Assembly (NCBI GenBank): GCA_963971285.1
Contig: OZ020244.1
Span: 4,154,001 to 4,218,000 of the forward strand
Length of the DNA: 64,000 nt
DNA from: Astropecten irregularis
Lineage: Eukaryota > Echinodermata > Asteroidea > Paxillosida > Astropectinidae
Reading direction: 5' to 3'
Shown here: in pieces, positions 12,001 through 24,000 of the stretch
How the letters are laid out: every line of letters starts with the position of its first letter
Numbering within the stretch: the first letter of the stretch is position 1
The notes under the pieces: generated by a model
What the model saw: only the letters and a program-made list of their open reading frames with translations
The model's database searches: none
Told to the model about the DNA's origin: nothing
Position numbers and translations under genes: made by a program

Positions 12001-15000
12001 ACAACGGATAACCCATCATATCCTACGTAGGGCTGCAATGCATCATAAGTCTGATTGATTGGTAGTAAAAAGTTACGATGAGTTTGGTGAAATCGACTAG
12101 TGATATGCACTATACTTTTTATAAGCTCATATAACCAATATCGAGTGTAGTCCTACATGTATAACCACCTGTGGTAGACTGTTGCTACTGACGTTGTCTG
12201 AAACGCTCGATCGTGGCCCGAACCTATCGAGAGATAGGTGCTGAAAGGTAGTATCATACTTTGATAAGAAACCAAAACAGAAATGTTCACAGATTTACAG
12301 GGTATGAATATGGTGGTGGTAGAAACATACCGTTAAAATTGTTTTGCCTGAAATTGTATATTTATCTAGAAATTAGTAAAACAACGACCAGAAATCTTTT
12401 TGATCTCTTAAAGAGAAAAGACTTCAGAAATACTGTGGCTGTTTTTCACTGTTTTCTCAAAAAGTGTGCACTGTATGGGACTGAAATTTTCACAGATGAC
12501 TGTTACTGTATCTGTCTTGATATTTTTGCCCATGAATCTGTATTTCTTTGACAAAAACCAAAGTATGATATTACCTTTAAAGTTCCACTTGTGCAACATG
12601 AGATGTCTCCTTCGATGGTGACACTTTGGTAAGTCATATCTGACATCCCAAATCCGTTTGCAGTCAGTGGTTGTTAGACCATAAATGCTTTGTTGCTATG
12701 CAGTGAGAACATTTGCCAAATCGGGGCAACAGTGTTTCTTTTCATCACCCCTATACAAATACAGATGTGGGTACTACATGTTATGTAATGCGTATTTAAG
12801 TCCGAAGTCCATGTAAAACTATAAAACACGGAAGATACCTGTAAAATTACATAGGCCATCAATTTATGCATCTAGTAGCATAGACTGTTTCAACTGTCAA
12901 TTGTAAGTTAAATTGTTGAATTGTACTCGGAAATACTCAGAACTTGGCTTGTTTTAAACTTTGTGCTTGAAATGTACTATGGTGGGTCTATCACCTTCAA
13001 ACGGTTCCCTGTTCAAGTGTCTTTTGTCTGGAATGTAATGTAACCGGTACCCCTGCCCTAAAGGTGTATGTTGGTAATGGATTACAAGCACTTTATGCAG
13101 TGAACGAAGTAATTCTAGTTCTGTCAGTTTGAAATGGAGTCGTGTTTGGGTAAGTTTTGGCCACGTCCGAGGCATTTATTTATATGTCCACTGGTAGACA
13201 AGTGGTTGCTTACTGTTCAAAGGCAGCGTACAGTATTTGCAAGGCCTCCAACAAAAAATTATTGAGTTTGAGACAGAAAATGGACTCAACAGTTCGTAAA
13301 CAGTGCAAACAGTCACCATGGGAAATCTTGGTTCATCAAATGCTGGGTTTTTCAAGAAAATCAAGATTTAGTGTCTTTTAAAAAGATCGTTCGTCCGAAC
13401 GATCTTTTTAGCATTTCGAAAGCATGGTGTAACCGTGAAGGATTCGGAGGGGGGCAAGATTATTTCGGCCATATTTCTGCTATCCAGATGAACAAAGAGT
13501 AAAAAGGTACATGAAACAACGTCTGTAAGGAAGTTGAAGACCTTCACTTCTGTTTAAGTACCAAATTCAGCCAAAACGCACATCTTTGCAAATCCTATAT
13601 GCTCCCTTTAAAGGTACTACATGTATCATACTTGGTAGGAAACCAACACAGAAATCTTCACAGATTTACCTATAAACTTACAAGTTATGAAGATGGTGGT
13701 GGTAGAAACATACTGTTACAATTTTTCCACTTGAAATGCTGTATTTATTCAGAAATGAGTTAAACACTAAAAGACCGAAAACAGTTTTGATCTCCGAGAT
13801 CAAATCCTCACAATTATAATTACCTTACAATTTTGCATAACTTGCGACGGTTTTTTGCTGTTTTCTACTGTTTCCAATAATCAATTGAGCTAAAAATTTC
13901 ACAGGTTTGTTTTTATTTCATGACAAATCCAATTATGAACACTACCGCAGCTGTTCTATCGACTTTACTAAAGTATGGTACTACTTTTAACGATAACAAG
14001 GGCTTAATTAACTAATTATAAATTGTCATTAATTCTAACATGATGAAACCAGAGTACCTGGTTTTCATCAGTTCATTTCCTTGTGTACTCTGCACAATGC
14101 AAATATGAGCTGTTTTCTGACATTGCCAAGAACCAACATGTCAGTTTATTTGTTTAAAGAATTGAAAATTGGCCAAATTTAATCAAGCCTGGCAATAAAA
14201 TGGATCTAAAAATTGCACTGTTTATTTTACAAAAGGGGGAAATGTTGAAAGGTTTCGTTTGAAACCTCAACCCAAATTTGTATCAAGTATTAATGTACGA
14301 ATAATAAAATTAATGAAATTCTGGCCCAGAACTTTGATCATACTTCGGTTTTTGCCAAAGAAAATGCAGATTCATGGGCAATAATATCTAGGAAGATACA
14401 GTAACAATCATCTGTGAAATTTCCAGTCCCATACAGTACACTCTTTTTTAGTAAACAGCGGAAAACGCTCACGGTCTTTTCAAATCTATTCACAGGAGTT
14501 TTGATCTCACTTCGAGATCAAAAGTTTTTGTCTTTTGTTTTACTCTTTCTGGATAAATACAGCATTTCAGGCTGGAAAAAGTATAATGGTATACATTTCT
14601 ACCATCACCATCTTTATACCCTGTAAGTTAAATGTAAATCTGTGAAGATTTCTGTTTTTAGTTTGCTACCAAAGTATGATGTTACTTTTAATCAGGCAAT
14701 GATATTAAAGTCTGTTTTATATTTAATTCAAGTGCAGTATCAACATGTTTTGTTCCTGACTTACAAAGTCTATAGATTTCTCTGCACAAACACTTGACTT
14801 CATTTTGAATTTGTCTACTTTCAATACAGAAAATCAATTTTTAAAAATCTTGTTGTTCAAACACAAACACAAACAGTTAATCTTTAGGTAGTATCATACT
14901 TTGGTAGCATACCGAAACAGAAATCTTCACAGATTTACATGTATCTATTACTTACAGGGTATGAAGATGGTGGTTGTAGAAACATACTTGTTAAACCTTC

Positions 15001-18000
15001 CTGCCTGGAATGCTATATATATTCAGAAAAAGAGCAAAACCAATGACCAAAAACAATTTTGATCTTTAAAAGATCAAAAATAACGGTGTATTCGTGAAAT
15101 AACCACAAGGGAAACTGACTGAGTTGTTTTAAGTCATTGAAAAGTGAACAAAGAAAAATTCTACTGGCTGGATGGCTCAGTTGGTAGAGCGCCTGTACGG
15201 TATTCAGGAGGTCGCCGGTTCGAATCCCGCTCCAGTAAAAAATAACGGTGAATAGATTTTTTAAATACTATGGCCGTTTTTCACTATTTTCTCAAAAAGT
15301 GGGCACCGTATGGGACTTGGAATTTTGCAGATGGCTGCTACTGTATCTTTCTTGATATTTTTGCTCATGAATCTGCATTTCTTTGACAACCAAAGTATGA
15401 TGTGACCTTTAATTGACCATTGAAGTTTATTATGATTCAGCTTGTTTGGCAATTCCTAGCTTTTATACTGTCAGCAGTAGTTAAAGGTCATATCATACTT
15501 TGGTTTTTGTCAAAGAAATACAGATTCATGGGCAAAAATATCAAGGAAGATACAGTAACAGTCATCTGTGAACATTTCAATCCCGTACAATGGCCACTTT
15601 TTGAGAAAACAGTGAAAAATGGCCACAGTATTTCTTAAATCTTTTCACTGTTATTTTTTATCTTCCAAAGATCAAAATAATCTTTTACCCTTTTCTGGAT
15701 ATATACAGCATTTCAGGCAAAAAGATTTTAACGGTATGTTTCTACCATCACCATCTTTATACCCTGTAATATGTTATAGGTAAATCTGTGCAGATTTCTG
15801 TTTCGGTATGCTACCAAAGTATGATACTACCTTTAATGTACAACTATGTCAACATATTTCTAATAGGCATATCTCCAATACTATTTCATGTCTCATTTCC
15901 TTGTTGATAGTCTGTGCGCACGACTGTCAAACCTTAGAACGAGTTTATAGACAGCACGTAGTACGAGCAATCTGTCATTGCAGCATTGTTGATATCCGGA
16001 TACAGTTGCCAGGATGTAAAAGCGGCCGTCTGTTGTAACAAGGAGTGATTCGTTGCTTTTAACAGTTCCTTATTGAACTGGGGTTGGTTTCACTAGTCCT
16101 ATCTCGAGTTAAGACGAGTAACTCTTCCTATAACTTTAGGACTAGACCCAAGTTTTGAAAGATCATTTTCACAAAACTTTAGGGGCCAATTTCACGGCGC
16201 TGCTAAGCACAAATATTTTCTTAGCACAAAAATGTCTTGCCCAATAAAACAAATCACTGTTAAAAATTTCATGTGATGTTCATGGTCAGCCAACAACAGC
16301 CAAAGAACAATCACAAGCGATACGTATTATAGATATTTGGTTGTTAACCCTGTTGTCCCCCCTCCAAATCCTTCACGGTTACACCATGCACGCATTTGAA
16401 ACGCTAAAAAGATCGTTCAGATGAGCGATCTTTTTAAAAGACACTAAATCATGATTTCCTTGAAAAACCCAGCATCTGCTGAACCAAGATGGTGACTGTT
16501 TGCACTGTTTAATACGAACTGTTGAATCCATTTTCTGTCTCAAACTCAACAAATTTTTTGGAGGCCTTGAAAACCCTGTACGCTGCATTTAAAGTATAAT
16601 TTAAAGTCTAAATTGCACTGCATGAAACCAAATGGGGGTAATTTACGACTGTTCTCTTTATATCAAGAGCTGCCAAATTTCGCCCCCACCTTACCCCCCT
16701 CCCTCCCCAGCAAAGCCCTTCCATTGTTGATGACCCCCCTGAATTGAATTTGTCCACGGCTGTCGCGTTAAGAGACTTTTATTAGGGTGTGGAGGATGTG
16801 CTGTGGTTTCTTACTAAGAGTCTGAGGATTACTACGTAGCTTTATGAGTAATACAGATAGTAGACTATCCTTGTTCGTATATAACCAGCCTCCGCGCATA
16901 ATAGCTCTGTCAGCGACTCTGAATCATAGCATAAGGCCTACAGTCGGCCATTTATTAAACTACAACAGCATTCAGGCTTCGAGCGGTCCACAGTTCATGT
17001 ACATGCATCAAGTATTATCAACTTCATGACCAGTGTAGTGTCTTCGCCTCCTTGCGGCAACCGCCCGTGACTCGAAGTGGAATATATTACTGGATTTTGA
17101 TCATATTTTCTCCACCATGGCCCAGCTTAAAATGCGGTACCCGGCAAGTAAGTAACCACTTCATTGAGAGGGTTTAGGGATGGTACTTCTTTGCGAAGTT
17201 GGTTGGGTGGTTGTGTTAAAACTTGGCAAAGGGATGAATGCTATTCTAAGTCTAACTGGATGTTGAGTCACCGCGTGTAAATCTTGCCGTCGCTTTTTTC
17301 ATTCAGAATTGGCCTAGAATCTTAAACGGCCCAAATCATTGCGGCCATGTTGGATCCTTACAGTACATGTACATTAGATTTAATTTCAACGTGATTCAAA
17401 AAGGAGTTGACCAGGATTGGTGATGTTTTTTGAAAACATCCAAATGAAATTAAAAAGTTCAGTAAAGCATATATTTAACAAGCACTCTCTCCTGCTTATT
17501 AGAAAAAAGAATGAAAAAAATTTGATCATTCTTAAGGGGAGTTATGTCTATTTTTATGAAGGTACTCTTTTTTGCAAGCTGTCCATGGAATACTTGACAA
17601 AACAAATGTAATGTATGCATTCTGTGTACGTTCCTTTTACGTATCTTTCTCAAAGGCTAATGGTCAGAGTTAGGAGGGCCTGACATTTCAATCCTAGCAG
17701 GATCTTTCTCAAAGGTTAAATGGTCAGAGTTAGGAGGGTATGATGTTTCGATCCTAGCAGGATCTTTCTCAAAGGCTAATTGGTCAGAGTTAGGAGGGCC
17801 TGACATTTCAATCCTAGCAGGATCTTTCTCAAAGGTTAAATGGTCAGAGTTAGGAGGGTATGATGTTTCGATCCTAGCAGGATCTTTCTCAAAGGCTAAA
17901 TGGTCAGAGTTAGGAGGGCCTGACGTTTCGATCCTTGCAGGATCTTTCTCAAAGGCTGAATGGTCAGAGTTAGGAGGGCCTGACGTTTCAATCCTAGCAG

Positions 18001-21000
18001 GATCTTTCTCAAAGGCTAAATGGTCAGAGCGAGGAGGGCCTGATGTTTCGATCCTAGCATGATCTTTCTCAAAAGCTAAATGGTCAGAGTGAGGAGGGCC
18101 TGATGTTTGAATCCTAGCAGGATCTTTCTCAAAGGCTAAAACTGTTAGAGTTAGGAGGACCTGACGTTTCGATCCTAGCAGGATCTTTCTCAAAGGCTAA
18201 ACTGTAAGAGTTAGGAGGACCTGACGTTTCGATCCTAGCAGGATCTTTCTAATAACCTTTGAGAAAGATCCTGCAAAGATCGAAACGTCAGGCCCTCCTT
18301 ACTTTAAGCATTTACCACCCTTTGCTGCTTACTCAGATGTTAATATTCAGTCAAGCATTAACATTCTATGGACAGCTTGCAAAATGAGTACCTTTATTAA
18401 AATAGACATAGGCCTAACTCCTCTTAGGAATTTTTTTTCATTTTTTTTCTAATAAGCAGGAGAATGCTTGTTAAATATTTGCTTTACTGAACTTTTGAGT
18501 GTCATTTGTTTTGAAAAACATCACCAATCCCGGTCAAGTTCTTTTTGACTCGCCCTGTGTTTGTACATGACGAATTCAACAAAAGGTCGTGTCCTAAATC
18601 TCTGGCTGTGGTGGCAAATAATGCACAAGTCTATGGAAATGGCTGCAGTCACTGGCTTGTGGCTGGAATCGGATGATAGAGGGCGTTTATGATATAGTTT
18701 TGTCGAATTCATAGATCCGTTGCAACAGTGCCGGTAAATAGCGCTCCGCACTTGCGCTAAAAATAGTACCGGATCTCAGACAAACATTGCAACCATGCAC
18801 ACGTGCGTGGGTGTGCGCGTGCTTGTACATAACGTGTGTGAGTCAATGTTTGTCTGACATCCGGGGATTTTGTGACGTCATTAGTGCGGATTGCTATTGC
18901 CTTGTGTGGCCTATATGACTTGTAGTTTGGTCTGCCAGTGAAAATGGAACGTGGAAATATCTTTTTGAATCAAGTCAATGACCTGGTGCTGGGCACCAAG
19001 GTCATTGAACTTAGGCCACTTAGTCAGGGCACCAAGGAAATGGCTAGGGACCGTCTAAATCAGTGACCAGGGACACTAAGGCTGCGTTCGAGCGGTTACT
19101 CCCGGTAACACGAGTGTGATGCGCGCGCAATACTCTCCGGTGCAGGAGTATACTCCCCAACGCTGGAGAGTATACTCTTGCTGACCCGAGTGTGGTACTC
19201 CGGCCGTTCGAGCGCTCAGGAGTATACTCGTGTTAACACGAGTACCTCGCTCGAACGCAGCCTAAGGCAATGACCAGGGGCAACAAGGCAATGCCTATAG
19301 GTACCAAGGCAATGACCAGGGTACCAAGGTAATGACCAGGGGCCAATTTCACTAAGCACTTATTAGTCTTAAGTGTTAACTAATCTTAATTGCTAAGCAA
19401 AGTGTGATGACACAATACAAATCACCATGGAGATACTGACAACTCATCTTAAAAGATTAATCTAGGTAGGCCTATTTGTTGAAATCCGGCCCAGGGGCCT
19501 CTAGACAATAACCAGGGGCACCAAGGCAATAACCAGGGGCACCAAGGCATATGCCCAAATAGCGCTCCGCACTTGCGCTAAAAATAGTTCCGGATCTCAG
19601 ACAAACATTGCAACCACAAATGTGTGTGCGCGTGCATGTACATTACACTACGTGTGTGTGTCAATGTTTGTCTGACATCCGGGATTTTGTGACGTCATTA
19701 TAGTGCGGAGCGTATTGCCTTTCCGAAGTTGAAGTCTTACATGAACACAGTCAGTCCATGCTGATTTTGAAGAAAAATACAGAAGCCACAAACAAATCTT
19801 GGAGGAGTTTTTTATTTTACAGCAGTTTTTTGACAAGATTTGATTTTGGTTTGTGACTGCAATCCCCGTCTTTCTAAAACTATGCAAATAATAAACTACT
19901 GCAAACTGCTCATCAACCAAAATGCCTTTGAGAAAGATCCTGCTATGATCGAAACGTCGGGCCTCCTAACTCTGACCATTCAGCCTTTGAGAAAGATCCT
20001 GCTATGATCGAAACGTCAGGCCTCCTAACTCTGACCATTTAGCCTTTGAGAAAGGTCCTGCTAGGATCGAAACATAAGGCCCTCCTAACTCAGACCATTT
20101 AGCCTTTGAGAAAGATCCTGCAAGGATTGAAACATCGGGCCCTCCTAACTCTGACCATTTAGCCTTTGAGAAAGATCCTGCTAGGATTGAAACATCAGGC
20201 CCTCCCAACTCCAAACACCCAAAAACTACCGAATAAAACTCACACAGCCTCCTTCCGAAGAATCTCTTTAACGACAGGTTCCTTGCTGATAAATCTGATC
20301 ACACAAACCTTTGTCAACTCGTGACATTTCACAAAGTTTATTTTTATATTCCCTGATTTCTCCATGGCGATGTCGGTGCTATTTTTAACTTCTGCTTTCG
20401 TCATTCATTAAAATAGCCGGTAGCCTTTATTGGCTAGGCTTGTTCATCAAGAGTCTCCCCTGTGTGTGTGTCATAGGTGGTCTGTTTCGTCGTTGATTGA
20501 ATTTGCCGTTGAATGTCAGTAAATTTGCACCTTACCTTGAAGAGGATTTGCAGCATGCATCCTGATATGCTTGCGTTAGAAAGTCCGAGCAGACCCGCCC
20601 CCAGACCCGCCCCCTGTTAATACTAACAGGATTAAAGCTGGCTTCCGTTGAAGTAATAAGTCAGAACCCTTAGGCCAATTTCACAGCTTTGCTAAACGGC
20701 CGTTTTTTTTTTCTTTTGGCTAATTGTGCGATTTCCTTTTTTCCCCACAAATTGTAAGCACTTTGCAGTGTAAGCTCTAAAGCTGTTTAAGGGCATATAC
20801 AAATGTGTAACAAACAAAAATGGTAAAGGTAATACCATACTTTGGCTGTTCATGGGCATAAATATCAAGAAAGATACAGTAACAGTCATCTGTGAAATTC
20901 ACAGTCCCACTCAGTGCCTTTTTTTTGAGAAAACAGTGAAAAACGCTTACGGTTTTTTTATCTTCTGTAGATCAAAGACGTTTTGGTCATTGGTTTTACT

Positions 21001-24000
21001 CTTTTCTGGATAAATACAGCATTTCAGGCAGAAAATTTTTAACGGTATGTTTCTAATACATCTCCATCTTTATAACCTGTAAGTTATAGGTACATCTGTA
21101 AAGATTTCTGTTTAGGTATGCTACCAAAATATGATAGTACCGTTAAGTTTGTGGGCAGGATTGAAGAGACGCAACGCTCACACAACGTTTTTGGTGAACT
21201 GGCTCATACGACACAGGTCATGGTGAAAAATGCAGGTTGGCTCAGGGTTGAAAATGTCCAAGAATGAAAAGGGTTTACAAAAATCAATCCAGTTACAACT
21301 CAGAGATTTTGGACAGTGTGAAATGCCCTAGATAGAGGTCGTGCAGTCACGTGATCAGCTGTAACCAGGATGCCATTTTGGACGGCAACACTGTACACAT
21401 CTATAATGCACGTACGTACAGTGAACATATAACCCACATGCGTTCGCGTAGCTTGCTACATTACAAATCAACCGGATGCAGAAGTGTGTGCATATCAAAG
21501 ATCCTATCATCTTTGGTGTATATGATGCTGTCTGGTACCAGCCGTCCAAAATGGCCGATAAGCTGTCAGGTGACGTCGCGTGCACGCTCTCTATAGTGTG
21601 GTTTCGTACCCAGGGTGAGATGTGGTGGTCGCCATGACACATGACATTTATTCATAATGTGTAATTAAAACCATGCATATCATGCGCAAGACGGCAAAGA
21701 ATGTTGGCGCAGGAGGGTCACCGCACATCACAAATATCTGGACACATACTTGAGAAGTTTGACCTATCGTACATCATTAATTTAAAAAATCTGCGCATAT
21801 TTTGTGATGTACAATGTTTGCAAATGTTTGCACATATCTGTGCTCATAATAATGTGCGATACATCGTACATCACAAATCTGCACACAATTTCTTTGTGTG
21901 TGTTTTTATTATGTGGTATGATTTTTCGGAATAATCTTTGTTTGCATAGTAAGAACAAAAAGTTATCATAACAACGGCCAACTACCACGACATGCGCAAT
22001 AACGGGGTGCAGTTTATAGTGGTTGTGATTTGCCCATAATTAATGTCATATGTTTTGACGGCTACAAAAATGCGTGATGACACTATTGATGTGACCATGG
22101 GTGGATTTTACCCAGTTACGAAGGATAACCCAGCGTAGCGGGCCTATCCCACGTAGGGCTTCAATGCATCATAAGTCCTATGATTGGTTACGAAGAGTTT
22201 GGTGAAATTGACTCCCTGTTACATTGTAATGTATCTCTTTGGTGCACATCACACCATAGACACAGCATAGCTTTAAAGCCACTCAACCTTGAAAGTCTAC
22301 AGTATCAGTCTGATACTCAGAGGAAGATATGGAAATTGGAGGTCGTCTGGGGATCTTAAATACCCTCCGATCCTCCCCAAGGAAATGATATCACCAAATT
22401 GATAGACCTCAACTTGGGCCCAGGACAACGAGCATCGAATCAGCGTGATTCACTGAAGGACAGTCATTGCAATTACTCATGGCATTTTATCCAAAAATAC
22501 AAACTAGATTGATTTTAAGAACTATTTCTGACAATTCTGACTATCAATTCTAACTAGATTGCATTTTGAGTCATTGAAAAAGTGAATAAAGAAAAATTTA
22601 TTTGAGCGGGATTCGAACTAGCGACCAACGGAATACTGTACTGACGCTCTTATCAACTGAGCTGTCCAGCCCTATGTTGGCAGTGTCCCTTATAGTCAAT
22701 TATCTATGTCTGTTTGGCAGTCAGAAGCATATATACATACATAGGATTGGATAGCTCAGTTGGTAGGCATTCTGGGGGTCACTGGTTCGAATCCTGCTCC
22801 AGTCATTTTGTCTTTGTTCACTTTTTCAATGACTTAAAATGAAATCTTGTCATAATCAGGACTGAGAAGGGTATGTGATCGTGAATAGTTTCAAGATATT
22901 CTAAAAAGTCAAGAAATTATACAGCTTCTGTGAAATTATCAGTCTCGTACGGTGCCCACCTTTTGAGAAAACAGTGAAAAACGGCCACTGTATTTTAAAT
23001 CTTTCACACAATTTTCCGAAGATCAAAATTGTTTTTGGTCAATTGGTTTTTACTCTTTTCTTGATAGATATCGGGGTAGGCCTTTAGCATTTCAGGCAGA
23101 AAAAATTTAACGGTCTGTTTCTACATGTATCATTAAACAAGGTTCCTGTTAAATTGTTGTTAGTTCATTATTATTATGGTATAATACACTTTTTGGTTCT
23201 TAGGTTTATGTAAAAAAATCCTATATTTTCTGAACTGTTTCACAAGTTGCAGAATTGTTAATGCTGCGCTTATCTTAAATGATCCTTAAATCTTAAATGT
23301 GAGTGGTTTCATGGCTTCTGACTGCCAAACGAACAAAGATAATTGACTTTTAGGGACACCACTCACATAGGGCTGGATAGCTCAGTTGGTAGAGCGCCTG
23401 TACAGTATTCAGGAGATCGTTGGTTCGAATCCCGCTCCAGTCAATTTTCTTTGTTCACTTTTCAATGAGTTAAATGATCCTTGGTATATAGCAGTATGTG
23501 AGTGGGTTCATGTCAAACGAACAATTTAAAGATAATATGAGGTGTGTTTGTTAAGCTTCCACGGGGCAGCACTGACCTGGGAATGGTCATGGATATTGCG
23601 CAAAACAAGCGAAAGGTGGGGAAGAGGTTGACTGGTGTCGAATCGTGGAAGCGAAACGAACACACCCTGAGTATTAGGGACACTGCCAACATATGGATAG
23701 TGACTCAGTTGGTAGAGTGCCGGGTTGGTATTCCAGGGGTCGATGGTTCGAATCCTGCTCCAGTCAATTTTTCTTTGTTCACTTTGTAATCACATAAAGG
23801 CATAGCGCAGGATTTGTGAAGGTGACAGAACAGCAGCTGCGGTCTGCACATAATTTGATTTGTCATGGAATAAAAACAATCGTGTGAAATTTTCAGCTCA
23901 AATTATAATCGAAAACTGAAGAAAACAGTAAAAAAATTCTCACAGTATTTTAAAATCTATTCACAGGACTTTTGATCTCACCCTGAGATCAAAACCGTTT

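Noticed and set aside
15165-15237. Possible functional tRNA gene
   Set aside because: Acceptor, D and T arms fit, but the anticodon loop lacks U33 and the unit is a dispersed repeat with a target-site duplication, so a SINE.
17657-18193. 178-aa [23 protein letters not shown]
   Set aside because: 60-bp satellite read in a stop-free frame. The same appears at each array and on both strands, with no start context or splice signals.
23371-23445. Possible functional tRNA gene
   Set aside because: Same SINE body with the same anticodon-loop defect, and a leader and tail shared with the other copies.
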